A stretch of 38,711 nt of DNA. Source: Spirochaetales bacterium. GTDB taxonomy: Bacteria > Spirochaetota > Spirochaetia > Treponematales > UBA12059. Position 1 is the stretch's first letter. Each line of letters starts with the position of its first letter. The position numbers and the translations under genes are program-made. A model generated the notes under the pieces. That model saw only the letters and a program-made list of their open reading frames with translations, was not told the DNA's origin and did no database searches. The stretch spans positions 76,483 to 115,193 of the forward strand of contig JAFGNN010000080.1 of the NCBI GenBank assembly GCA_016926955.1. Reading direction: 5' to 3'. Below, in pieces: positions 1 to 8,024 of this stretch.

Positions 1-1
1 G

Positions 2-79
2 GACCGGCTCGCCGTCCGCATGCTCGAGCGGCTCGACGAAGGACTCGCGCGCGCCGAAGGCAAGGGGCAGCGCCCTTGA
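2..79 (+). CDS. C-terminal fragment of an unidentified protein
   Basis: An open frame enters from the left edge and ends at the TGA at 77-79. The 25 visible residues (ending ARAEGKGQRP) are charged and helical-looking, rich in Arg, Leu and Glu. No family can be recognised from so short a tail. In many bacteria the gene before rpoZ is gmk, but nothing in these residues proves that here. Its stop codon lies inside the -35 box of the rpoZ promoter. Confidence 0.45.
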   Translation, partial: DRLAVRMLERLDEGLARAEGKGQRP

Positions 80-104
80 TGCTCGCCTTCTGATCCGCTA
101 TAAT
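76..104 (+). promoter_or_regulatory. Sigma-70-type promoter of rpoZ-miaA
   Basis: TTGATG at 76-81 and a perfect TATAAT at 99-104 are separated by 17 bases. Transcription should begin near 111, giving a leader of about 38 nt before the rpoZ ATG. The -35 box overlaps the stop codon of the preceding gene, so this promoter makes rpoZ-miaA a separate unit. Confidence 0.8.
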
Positions 105-148
105 TCCTGACCAGCCACGTCGCCACCGCGACGCATCGGAGCCCATCG

Positions 149-337
149 ATGTCCATGCCCCTCGACCAGCTTCTCGAATACTCCGACAACGCCTACGAGT
201 TCACCGTCGCCGTCACGCGCCGCGCGTACCAGCTCGCCGTGCTCCGCACGCCCGAGGTGGAGAAGAACAACGGCAAGGTGGTGAGCCTCTCCATGCGCCA
301 GATCTTCACCAAGGCCGTCGAGTATCGCTTCGAATAA
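149..337 (+). CDS. rpoZ: RNA polymerase omega subunit
   Basis: This 62-aa protein is a short omega subunit, which helps fold and assemble the beta-prime subunit of RNA polymerase. The central RRAYQLAVLRTPEVEKNNGK stretch resembles the conserved omega core (basic RAYQL followed by an acidic/Asn segment). The C-terminus is FTKAVEYRFE. It is shorter than the 70-90 residues of many omega proteins, as far as I recall also the case in other spirochaetes. The ATG at 149 has GGAG at 138-141 as ribosome-binding site. A second in-frame ATG lies two codons on. It sits directly downstream of a strong promoter, and its 3' end overlaps or abuts miaA. Confidence 0.8.
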   Translation: MSMPLDQLLEYSDNAYEFTVAVTRRAYQLAVLRTPEVEKNNGKVVSLSMRQIFTKAVEYRFE

Positions 338-1277
338 GGTACTCGTCCTGTACGGCCCCACGGGGTCGGGCAAGACGGCGCTCATCGAACGGACCTTTCT
401 CGAAAAGCCGGAGCCGGGCCTGCGCCCGGCTTTCGTCGTCTCGGCGGACTCGATGCAGGTCTACCGCGGCATGGACCTCGGCACCGCCAAGCCGTCGGCC
501 GGGCTCCGCGCGCGCCTGCCGCACGCCCTCGTGGACGTCCGCGACCCCTCCGAGAGCTTTTCGGTCGGCGATTTCGCGCGCCTGGCCGACGAGGCCTGCG
601 AGGCCGCCCTGGATTCCGGCCGCCTGCCCGTGGTCTCCGGCGGCACGGGCTTCTATATCCGGAACTTCGTGCTCGGCCTCTCCGCCGCGCCGGAGGCCGA
701 CCCCGCCATCCGGGAATCCGTCTCGAGGCAGCTCGCGGAGGAAGGCCCGACGGCCCTGCGCGCGGAACTGGAGGCGGGCGATCCCGTCTCCGCCGCCCGC
801 ATCGCCGCCGCCGACCATTACCGCCTCGCGCGCGCGGTCGAGGTGCTCAGGTCCACGGGCCGGCCGCTTTCCTCTTTCGAGCGCCCCGCGGCGCCGCGAA
901 CGCGCTGGGACTTCGTCCTCGTGGAACTCGTCGTGCCGAGGGCCGAGCTCTACGCGCGCATCGACGCCCGGGCGGAGGCCATGTTCGCCGCAGGGCTCCC
1001 CGCGGAAGTGGACACCCTCGTACGCGCGGGCTACGGCCCGGCCGCTCCGGGACTCAGGGCCATCGGTTACCGGGAATTCCTCGAGAACCCGCGCGCTCCG
1101 GACGAGGACGAGGCGGAGTGGCTCGATCGGGTGCTCGAGCTCGTGAAACGGAACTCGCGGCGCTACGCCAAGCGCCAACTCACCTTCTTCTCGGGGCTGC
1201 CCGGGGCGACGCGCGTCGCCGCCGGCGACGAGGCGACCTTCCGCGCGCTGCTCCGCGAGCGCTTCGCGGACTCCTGA
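324..1277 (+). CDS. miaA: tRNA dimethylallyltransferase, non-canonical start
   Basis: MiaA transfers a dimethylallyl group to N6 of A37 in tRNAs that read UNN codons. The frame shows KVLVLY followed by the P-loop GPTGSGKT (bases 354-377), SADSMQVYRGMDLGTAKPS, the GGTGFYIRN motif and a C-terminal KRNSRRYAKRQLTFF motif, all diagnostic. The first ATG (453) would remove the P-loop, so the true start must lie upstream. Between the in-frame stop at 282-284 and the P-loop there is no ATG, GTG or TTG. ATC at 324, giving M-ASNKVLVLYGPTG, is the most natural N-terminus; CTG at 348 would delete strand beta-1. With ATC the protein is 317 aa, normal for the family. It overlaps the 3' end of rpoZ, so coupled initiation or a sequence error is possible. 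Confidence 0.85.
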   Translation: MASNKVLVLYGPTGSGKTALIERTFLEKPEPGLRPAFVVSADSMQVYRGMDLGTAKPSAGLRARLPHALVDVRDPSESFSVGDFARLADEACEAALDSGRLPVVSGGTGFYIRNFVLGLSAAPEADPAIRESVSRQLAEEGPTALRAELEAGDPVSAARIAAADHYRLARAVEVLRSTGRPLSSFERPAAPRTRWDFVLVELVVPRAELYARIDARAEAMFAAGLPAEVDTLVRAGYGPAAPGLRAIGYREFLENPRAPDEDEAEWLDRVLELVKRNSRRYAKRQLTFFSGLPGATRVAAGDEATFRALLRERFADS

Positions 1278-1329
1278 CTTTCCCTCCCGCCGCCGCGCGC
1301 AAGTCCTTCCCGTCCGGCCGCCGCTTCGG

Positions 1330-1335
1330 TATACT
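1330..1335 (+). promoter_or_regulatory. -10 box next to start codon of the following gene
   Basis: TATACT lies 9 nt upstream of the ATG at 1345, preceded 17 nt upstream by a weak TTCCCG. Transcription would start within a few bases of the ATG, so the mRNA may be leaderless. No ribosome-binding site is visible in the 9 nt. Confidence 0.45.
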
Positions 1336-1344
1336 CGGCCTCCG

Positions 1345-1824
1345 ATGAACCTCCACGACATCCTCTTCACCGCCCTGCTCTCGTTGACGCCGATTTCCGA
1401 ACTGCGCGGCGCCATTCCCTTCGCGGTCGCCCGCGGCGCCACCGTCCTCGAAGCTTTCGCCGTCGCCGTGCCCGTCAACGCGCTCGCGGGCCCGCTCGCC
1501 TTCGTCTTCCTGGCGAGCTTCCACAAGCTTTTCTACAAGTGGGGCGCCTACGCCCGCTTCTTCGACCGCTTCGTCGAACGCGCGCGCGCGAAGGTGCATC
1601 CGGCGGTCGAGAAATACGGCTACTGGGGCCTCCTGGTCTTCGTCGCCATTCCCTTCCCGCTGACCGGGGCCTGGACCGGCGTCCTCGGCGCCTGGATGCT
1701 CGGCATGTCGAAGCGGAAGGCCATGCTCATGGTGGCGCTCGGCGTGCTCGTGGCGGGCGCCGTCGTCTCGCTCGTCGTGCACTTCGGCGTCGGCGCCCTC
1801 GACTTCGTGTTGAAGCGCGTCTAG
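1345..1824 (+). CDS. Small multidrug export-family membrane protein (COG2426-like)
   Basis: This 159-aa integral membrane protein has the features of the COG2426/PF06695 small multi-drug export family: an N-terminal TPISELRGAIPFA motif, then hydrophobic segments at about residues 27-55, 88-112 and 122-155. The SELRGAIP and PFPLTGAWTG re-entrant-like motifs are characteristic. The family name is historical; the transported substrate is not established, and the fold is related to the DedA/SNARE-associated proteins. The gene stands between miaA and a helicase, with 21 nt to the next start, so it may be co-transcribed with the helicase. Confidence 0.75.
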   Translation: MNLHDILFTALLSLTPISELRGAIPFAVARGATVLEAFAVAVPVNALAGPLAFVFLASFHKLFYKWGAYARFFDRFVERARAKVHPAVEKYGYWGLLVFVAIPFPLTGAWTGVLGAWMLGMSKRKAMLMVALGVLVAGAVVSLVVHFGVGALDFVLKRV

Positions 1825-1845
1825 CGGAGCCGGATTCCCCGAAGC

Positions 1846-3861
1846 ATGCACATAGATTTCGAAGCCGAGCTCAACCCCGAGCAGTACGAGGCCGTCACCG
1901 CGATGGACGGCCCGGTCCTCATCATCGCGGGCGCGGGTTCGGGGAAGACCCGCGTCATCACCTACCGCATGGCCTACATGCTCGAGAAGGGCGTGCCGCA
2001 GTCGGCCATCCTCGCGCTCACCTTCACCAACAAGGCTGCCCGCGAGATGGCCGAGCGCGTCAAGTCGCTGACCAAGCGCAAGCTCCAGAACCTGACCGTC
2101 TCCACCTTCCACGCCTTCGGCGTCAAGATCCTCCGCAAGGAGATCGAGCGCCTCGGCTGGCGCGAGAACTTTTCCATATATGACGAATCCGACCGGAACC
2201 AGCTGATCAAGGACTGCGCGCGCGAGCTCGGCTTCAAGCTCGAGACCTTCGACGTGCAGGCCGCGGGCAAGGTTTTTTCCGACGTCAAGACGCGACGTGT
2301 CGCGTGGACGGGCGAGGACGCGTACGAGAAGGTCTACCGGGAATACGAGGCCTCGCTCAAGGCCTTCAACTCGGTCGACTTCGACGACCTCATCGTCAAG
2401 CCCATCGAGGTGTTCGAGCGCTTCCCCGAGGCGCGCGCGGCATGGCGCGATCACTACCGCTACGTCATGATCGACGAGTTTCAGGACACCTCGCACATAC
2501 AGTACGAACTGATGCGCCACCTCTCGGACGACAACGTCTGCGCGGTAGGGGACGACGACCAGTCCATCTACTCCTGGCGCGGCGCCAACTACGAGAACAT
2601 CGTCCGCTTCGAGAAGGACTGGCCGCGGGTGCGCGAGATCAAGCTCGAGCGCAACTACCGCTCCACCGGCACCATACTCGAGGCGGCCAACGCGGTCATC
2701 GCCAACAACTCCAACCGCAAGGAGAAGGCGCTCTGGTCGCCGACCGGCATCGAGGGCGCGCCCATCCAGCTCTTCCGTCCCGAGGACGAGGTGGCGGAGG
2801 GCGAGTTCATCGCGCGCTCAATAAAGGAACAAAAGCTCAAGGAACGCCTCGCGTACTCCGATTTCGGGGTGCTGATCCGCACGAACGCGCTTACGCGCTG
2901 GGTGGAGGAGGGGCTGCTCGCGGAGAACGTGCCGTACAAGGTCACCGGCGGCACGAGCTTCTTCCAGCGCAAGGAGATCAAGGACATCATCTCCTACCTC
3001 CGCGTCATCGCGAACCCCGAGGACGACGTCAACTTCATCCGCATCGTCAACGTGCCGCGGCGCGGCATCGGAAGGCGCACGCTCGAGCGCCTCGGGGAGC
3101 TGGCCAAGGAGCGGGGACTCTCGCTGCACAAGACTGCCGAGCTCGTGCGCGCCAACCCCGCCATGGAGCTGCCTGAAAAGGCGCGCGGCGACCTGGAGGA
3201 ATTCCTCGAGCTCGTCGAGAGCTTCCGGGCGGAGATGCTCGGAAGGCGGAACCTGGCGGCGAAGGTCCGCGCCCTGCTCGAGGCCATCGACTACCGCGCC
3301 TGGCTCGTCGCCGACAACCTGCACAACGAAAAAGCCGCCAAGTGGAAGCTCCTCAACGTCGAGAGCCTGGTGAACGGCATCGACGTGTGGGAGAAGGACC
3401 CGGACAACCACGACCCGACCCTGTTCTCCTGGCTCAACCGCATCTCGCTCATCACGCGCGACGACATGGACGACGAGGAGGACTCGGGCAAGGTCAACCT
3501 GATGACCGTGCATGCCGCCAAGGGGCTCGAGTTCGAGATGGTCTACATCGCGGGCTGCGAGGACGGCATCATGCCGCACGCGCGCAGCCTCGAGGAGGGC
3601 GAGGGGAACCTCGAGGAGGAGCGGCGCCTCTTCTACGTGGCCGTTACGCGCGCGCGGCGCCGGCTGCACATCTCGGCGGCCATGCGCCGCCGCCGCAATT
3701 CCATGCCCGTGGACTGCGCGCCTTCGCCCTTCCTCGCGGAAATTCCCGAGAAGCTCGTCACCTGGTACGAGGGCGAGGGCGACCTGGCTCCCGACGACGC
3801 CGAGGACTTCTTCGCGAAAATGAACGCCATGTTCCCGGGAGAAGCCAAAGAGGAAGAGTAA
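1846..3861 (+). CDS. UvrD/Rep/PcrA-type 3'-5' DNA helicase
   Basis: This 671-aa superfamily 1A helicase unwinds DNA in replication restart or repair. Motifs appear in order: Q-motif LNPEQYEAV (9-17), Walker A AGAGSGKT (28-35), TFTNKAAREM (motif Ia), Walker B DEFQDTS (from 210), motif III QSIYSWRGAN (from 239), motif IV-like RNYRST, motif V TVHAAKGLEFE (from about 554) and motif VI VAVTRARRRL. At 671 aa it is the length of Rep and shorter than typical UvrD or PcrA (about 720 aa), with no recognisable C-terminal Tudor-like tail. Whether it acts as UvrD, PcrA or Rep cannot be told from the sequence. The gene ends right at the left edge of a palindromic repeat that separates it from a convergent gene. 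Confidence 0.93.
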   Translation: MHIDFEAELNPEQYEAVTAMDGPVLIIAGAGSGKTRVITYRMAYMLEKGVPQSAILALTFTNKAAREMAERVKSLTKRKLQNLTVSTFHAFGVKILRKEIERLGWRENFSIYDESDRNQLIKDCARELGFKLETFDVQAAGKVFSDVKTRRVAWTGEDAYEKVYREYEASLKAFNSVDFDDLIVKPIEVFERFPEARAAWRDHYRYVMIDEFQDTSHIQYELMRHLSDDNVCAVGDDDQSIYSWRGANYENIVRFEKDWPRVREIKLERNYRSTGTILEAANAVIANNSNRKEKALWSPTGIEGAPIQLFRPEDEVAEGEFIARSIKEQKLKERLAYSDFGVLIRTNALTRWVEEGLLAENVPYKVTGGTSFFQRKEIKDIISYLRVIANPEDDVNFIRIVNVPRRGIGRRTLERLGELAKERGLSLHKTAELVRANPAMELPEKARGDLEEFLELVESFRAEMLGRRNLAAKVRALLEAIDYRAWLVADNLHNEKAAKWKLLNVESLVNGIDVWEKDPDNHDPTLFSWLNRISLITRDDMDDEEDSGKVNLMTVHAAKGLEFEMVYIAGCEDGIMPHARSLEEGEGNLEEERRLFYVAVTRARRRLHISAAMRRRRNSMPVDCAPSPFLAEIPEKLVTWYEGEGDLAPDDAEDFFAKMNAMFPGEAKEEE

Positions 3862-3990
3862 CCACGGAGACACTGAGGCACGGAGAAGGGAAGGAGAATA
3901 ATACTTAAGGAAAGAAAAATGATTCGTTCCTTATAATTCCTCCCCGGTTTCCTTCTTCCTCTTCACTCCGTGTCTCTGTGCCTCTGTGGT
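3861..3990. repeat. NCACGGAG palindromic repeat, copy 1
   Basis: The left arm (3862-3885) holds three 8-bp units CCACGGAG, ACACTGAG and GCACGGAG, followed by a polypurine run. The right arm (3942-3990) is polypyrimidine and ends in CTCCGTGT, CTCTGTGC, CTCTGTGG. The arms are complementary and would form a long hairpin with an A/T-rich loop around 3899-3940. It lies between the convergent helicase and methyltransferase genes, touching the helicase stop codon, and could end transcription from both sides. Confidence 0.85.
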
Positions 3991-4000
3991 TTTCTCCCGT

Positions 4001-4921
4001 TCAGCGGATCAGCAGCCAGGTGAGCTCGTGCTTGTTGTGCCATAGATGGAGCACGCGCGAACCGGGGATGGCGGCGAAGCGGTCGGCGGTCGCCTTGTCG
4101 AAGTCGGCGCCCTGCATCTTGATGGTGCAGACGAAGTTCCGGCCGAGTCCCGATTCGAGCCAGCGTTCCACCCATTCGAGAAGCCGCGGCGGGTAGCAGA
4201 TGACGTCGGAGCAGACCCAGTCCATCGGGCCGACATCATCGGGCTTCATCGCGAGGGCGTCCCCGATCCGGTGCTCGACGCCCGGCATGGCGGCCACGCG
4301 CGGATCGAGCTCCGCGCGGTCGACGGAAACCACCGTCGCGCCGAGGCCGGCGAGCGCCCAGGTCCAGCCGCCGGGCGCGCTGCCCGCGTCCAGGCAGCGC
4401 TCGCCCGCCTTTGGCAGCCGCCCCGCGAACACGAGGGCTTCCCAGATCTTGCGGTAGGCGCGGCTCGGCGGGCCTTCCCTGTCCTCCACGAATTTGAACT
4501 CGCCGTTCGGAAAGGGATTCGAACACTCCGCGCTGCCGAGGAGCAGGTGTTCGTCGACCAGCTGAAAGGTGCCCATCGGGGCCATCGGCAGCTCGAAGGG
4601 GAAGGCCTTGGGCTTTGTCGGCACGTGCGGCAGCTTTTCGGCGATCAATGCGGTGCGCCGGTGGAGGCGGGTCGGGAGCGGCGCCCAGTTGCGCTGCAGG
4701 CCCTTGAGCGCGCGGACGGCGTCGCCGATGGAGCCGAACTCGAGCAGGAAGGGCGCCCGCCAGACATTGCGCGTCCAGTAAGCCCGGCGTTCGGGTCCCG
4801 GCGCGAGCACGAGCTCGCCGTCGACGCGTTCCACCTCGCCAAGCTCGTCGAGCAGGTGGCCGAGGAAGCCGGGAGCCGCGTGGTAAGCCCTGGCGTCCAG
4901 GAAGCGGGGTTCGGCGCTCAC
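4001..4921 (-). CDS. RlmM/FtsJ-like SAM-dependent 2'-O-methyltransferase
   Basis: This 306-aa protein has a C-terminal Rossmann methyltransferase domain with the SAM motif CLDAGSAPGGWTWAL, then VVSVDRAELD, an acidic DWVCSDVICYPPRLLEW segment and a late lysine (CTIKMQGADFDK). This matches the K-D-K-E type arrangement of FtsJ/RlmM enzymes that methylate ribose 2'-OH, in RlmM at C2498 of 23S rRNA. The N-terminal half (about 1-150) would correspond to the RNA-binding region. I chose GTG at 4921, which overlaps the TGA of the upstream gene (GTGA), rather than an ATG at 4966 that would overlap it by 49 nt. The exact rRNA target is inferred. The stop codon is 10 nt from repeat copy 1. Confidence 0.8.
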   Translation of the reverse strand: MSAEPRFLDARAYHAAPGFLGHLLDELGEVERVDGELVLAPGPERRAYWTRNVWRAPFLLEFGSIGDAVRALKGLQRNWAPLPTRLHRRTALIAEKLPHVPTKPKAFPFELPMAPMGTFQLVDEHLLLGSAECSNPFPNGEFKFVEDREGPPSRAYRKIWEALVFAGRLPKAGERCLDAGSAPGGWTWALAGLGATVVSVDRAELDPRVAAMPGVEHRIGDALAMKPDDVGPMDWVCSDVICYPPRLLEWVERWLESGLGRNFVCTIKMQGADFDKATADRFAAIPGSRVLHLWHNKHELTWLLIR

Positions 4922-7806
4922 AGGAATTTGTACCGCTTGGCGGCTTCGAGGATGCCGCGGTTCCACGGATCCCGTTCGAGGAAGGAGGCCTTGACCGCCG
5001 GATCGTCGATGCGGCCGGCCCGTTCCTGCAGGTACTTGAAGCTGCGCGAAAGCATCGAGTGCTTGTCGAGGGGCGCGTCGGGCCGGTCCTCGAGCAGCAG
5101 GTAGCAGTAGTAGAAGTAGCGAATGAACTCCGGGCTCTCGTCCGAGATGCGCGATTCCCGCGTCATGGCGTGGATCTCGACGGCGGGAGTCGGGTCGTCC
5201 TCGGCCATGCCGCGCGCGAACAGGGCGAAGGCCCGCAGGAAGTCCTGGTCGGCGCTCCGTCCGTCACCGAAGCCGACACCCCTTCCTTCCAGCTGGCGGA
5301 ATCCGGAATCCCAGAAGATGGCGTCGCAGCCGCGATACTCGGCGTTCGGGAGGGCGGTGGCGCTCGCGGCGAGCTCGGTGGCCTCCCTGTGGCGCCCCTC
5401 CAGGAGCTCGAGCTCCGCGAGGAACCAGGCGGCTTCCGCGTCGCCCGCGTGCCGCGCTATCACCTCGCGGGCTTCCGGGCCCCGTCCGGCCCAAGCCAGG
5501 GCTCGTCCGGTCCAAATTTCAGCGCGCGCGGCGCAGCCGTCGAGCGAATACCTCGCGCCTATGAACGCGGCCCGCCGGTAGCGGAGCGTCGCCAGCTCGT
5601 AGCGGCCGAGCGCGAAATTCGCCCGACCCGCCGCGAACTCGAGCCAGGCTTCGTGGTCCTTGCGGAAGAGGGCGCGCGCGTGAGCCAAGCCCGAGTCCGC
5701 GGCCCTCAGCGCGCGCCACGCGTCGCCGGTGGTGAAGTTGGCGGCGACGGTTCCTTCCAATGCGGCCATGATCTCGAAATCGTCGTTCGAGCCTTCCGCA
5801 AGTTCGAGGGCGTTCCGGAGGTAGTCCAGGCCTTCCACCACCCGGCCCTGGCCGAGCGAGGCGAGTCCGAGCGCGCGGTGCGCCCGCGATTCGGCCTTCG
5901 GGCCGCAGGACCCGCGGGCGGCTATGAGCGCCCCTTTCGCCTTGATGGCGGCTTCCTTCGGATTGCGGAGGGCGTTCTGGTGCTCGGCCTCCATGAGTTC
6001 GAGAACTCCGTCGCCGATGCCCGCCCGGCCGAGGTCCCTGTAGGCGGCGAGCGCGGCCTGGGCGTTTTCGCGGTCGCCGAGGGCCTGCGCGGTCGCGAAG
6101 GCGCCGAGCAGGATGGCGGGGGCGAACGCGCCGCGGAGGGGCGGCGCGCGGCCCGGACGGTCGCGCTGGGCTTCGCCGTACGCGCACTCGAGGGGAAGGC
6201 CGCGGCGACCCGACTTTGCGGCGGACGCCGGCGAGAGGCTTTCGAGTGCGGCCAGGAAGCCGAGGTCCGCGGCCAGCCGGCCCCGACTATTGAGGAAAAT
6301 CAAGCGTTCCGCGAAAAGCTCGCGTATGCGGGCCGCGGGGCTTTCCGTCTCCTCCGTCGGCCCGCGGGCCGCCCGTTCGATATCGGAAGCCGTCATGTCC
6401 CCCGATATCCCGCCGTCCGCGTCGAGGAAGCCGAGGTCGAGGAGTATGCGGCGGACCAGGTTTCCCGCTTCCTCGTGCAGGCCGGCCCCCTCGAGGAACT
6501 CGTCGACTTCGCCCGGTCGCAGTATCCCCTCCGCGAGCGCGTACGCGTACAGGACCAGCGCGGCTTCGCGGGGCAGGAGCGAGAGGAGGGCGAAGGCCGC
6601 GCGTTCGTGACGCGGCGAGACCGCGGCCGGGTGGTTCCGCAAGGCGAGCGCCGCCCTGTGCCCGAGGGAGCGCAAGTCGCCCCGGGTCGCCCGGGCCAAT
6701 GCCTCCGCGTCCGCGATTCCGGCTTCCCCGATTTTCCGGGCGATCTCGTCCTCAGGCTCGGGCGCTAGCTCGACGACGGAGACCCGGGCGCGGCTCCAGA
6801 CTTCGGGAGGATCGCCCGATATGGTGCAGACGACGAGGGCCCGGCCCCGCTCGGCCAGGCTTCCCATGGCCTCGATCGCTTGAGGCGAGCACTTGTCAGC
6901 GTCGCGGAGGACCATGAGCGGCGGCAGGCCCGCCTCCGCGAGCGACGCGGCCAGGGCTTCGAGCGAAGCGCCGATCGAGGCCCCGAGCCCGGTCGTGAGC
7001 GTTTCGGAAAACATGGCCCTGAAAGGCGAAGCCAAGGCCGCCGCGCCGGCCTCCGCGAGCGTTTCGAGTTCGACGCGCTCGTCCTCCGTACCGGCGTCCA
7101 AGGCCTCGGGCGAGGCCGGCAGGGCTGCGAGGGGCAGGAGCGGCGCGAAGGGTCGGTCGGAACCGCGCCCGCGCCAGGCTGGAAAGGATGAGGGATCGTG
7201 GCCCAGCGAAGCGAGCGCGGCCTGGACGGCGGCGCCGCGACCGGATCCGGGCGGCCCCTTGAACGCGAGGATTCCGACGTCCGAGGCCAGGGCTTTCCGC
7301 AGGGCTTCGGCGGCGGCTTTCGTCGCCCCCGGGCGGGAGAGCAGCGCGCCGGCCTTCACGTTTTCGGGATTGTCGCGGTACGCGGGACCGACGACATGCC
7401 TGGGCGCCTCGCCCTCCCTGGTGGCGAGGTGGGCCGCGAGGGAAGGCAAGCCCTCAGCCGTGACGCGGACGCCGCCGGGCCCTTCGCTCGTAGCCCAGGC
7501 GCGGCGCAGTTCGCGGAAGCCGCGCTCCTCGTCGTCAGCCCGGTGGAGCAGGATCATGTAATCGTCGATGCCCCATGCGTCGTCCTCGAGGGTATCGCGG
7601 ATCCTGAAAGCCGCCTCCGCGGCCTGGATGCGCCAGAACAAGCCCTCCTCGTCAAAGACGAGCGCGAAAGGATCTTCGCGGGACAAGGCCTTTCCGGCGA
7701 AAGCCTCGCCGGCGGCACGGAGACGGGCCTGGAGCGCGGCCGCGCGACGCGGATCGACGCGCTTGTACTGCTGCCAGAAATCGATTTTGACGTAGACTAT
7801 GACCAT
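4918..7806 (-). CDS. Large degenerate ATPase with TPR-like C-terminal half
   Basis: This 962-aa protein is of unknown function. Residues 1-150 open with the strand VIVYVKIDFWQQY and later show RIRDTLEDDAWGIDDYMILLHRA and GVRVTAEGLPSLAAHLATRE, a layout faintly like a class III nucleotide cyclase domain without catalytic residues (inference). At about 180-400 is a P-loop NTPase-like domain with GPPGSGRGA in the Walker A position, lacking the invariant Lys and Ser/Thr, and LMVLRDADKCS as a possible Walker B. A helical region follows. From about residue 560 there are many Ala/Leu-rich helix pairs (KAESRAHRALGLASLGQGR, LEFAAGRANFALGRYELA) typical of TPRs. The overall shape resembles STAND-type signalling proteins. 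It is coupled to the methyltransferase gene by a 4-nt overlap. A clear signal peptide or membrane segment is absent. Confidence 0.7.
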   Translation of the reverse strand: MVIVYVKIDFWQQYKRVDPRRAAALQARLRAAGEAFAGKALSREDPFALVFDEEGLFWRIQAAEAAFRIRDTLEDDAWGIDDYMILLHRADDEERGFRELRRAWATSEGPGGVRVTAEGLPSLAAHLATREGEAPRHVVGPAYRDNPENVKAGALLSRPGATKAAAEALRKALASDVGILAFKGPPGSGRGAAVQAALASLGHDPSSFPAWRGRGSDRPFAPLLPLAALPASPEALDAGTEDERVELETLAEAGAAALASPFRAMFSETLTTGLGASIGASLEALAASLAEAGLPPLMVLRDADKCSPQAIEAMGSLAERGRALVVCTISGDPPEVWSRARVSVVELAPEPEDEIARKIGEAGIADAEALARATRGDLRSLGHRAALALRNHPAAVSPRHERAAFALLSLLPREAALVLYAYALAEGILRPGEVDEFLEGAGLHEEAGNLVRRILLDLGFLDADGGISGDMTASDIERAARGPTEETESPAARIRELFAERLIFLNSRGRLAADLGFLAALESLSPASAAKSGRRGLPLECAYGEAQRDRPGRAPPLRGAFAPAILLGAFATAQALGDRENAQAALAAYRDLGRAGIGDGVLELMEAEHQNALRNPKEAAIKAKGALIAARGSCGPKAESRAHRALGLASLGQGRVVEGLDYLRNALELAEGSNDDFEIMAALEGTVAANFTTGDAWRALRAADSGLAHARALFRKDHEAWLEFAAGRANFALGRYELATLRYRRAAFIGARYSLDGCAARAEIWTGRALAWAGRGPEAREVIARHAGDAEAAWFLAELELLEGRHREATELAASATALPNAEYRGCDAIFWDSGFRQLEGRGVGFGDGRSADQDFLRAFALFARGMAEDDPTPAVEIHAMTRESRISDESPEFIRYFYYCYLLLEDRPDAPLDKHSMLSRSFKYLQERAGRIDDPAVKASFLERDPWNRGILEAAKRYKFL

Positions 7807-7921
7807 GGCACGACCGGACCTGCGGGGATGCCGGGAACTCTTTCCCGTCTCGCTTCAATATCGATAAGTTCCGGTGAAAACATGAATTCCGCGCCTTATC
7901 GGCGGCCCGCCGGGAAATTCC

Positions 7922-7950
7922 TTGACGCGCATTTTTGCCGATGCTATCCT
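7922..7950 (+). promoter_or_regulatory. Promoter of the partner-switching operon
   Basis: TTGACG at 7922-7927 and TATCCT at 7945-7950 are spaced by exactly 17 bases. Transcription from about 7957 means that the upstream ATG at 7935 would not be in the mRNA. This fixes the phosphatase start at the ATG at 8025. Confidence 0.7.
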
Positions 7951-8024
7951 TTGCGGCGTTACCCGGGGCAGGCGGTCGCTGTCGGCGCGCGCGCATCCCT
8001 CACCATGCGTTCCGAAGGTTGGGC

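Noticed and set aside
7935-8024. N-terminal extension of the phosphatase from the ATG at 7935
   Set aside because: It starts inside the spacer of a good TTGACG-N17-TATCCT promoter and has no ribosome-binding site; the ATG at 8025 has one.
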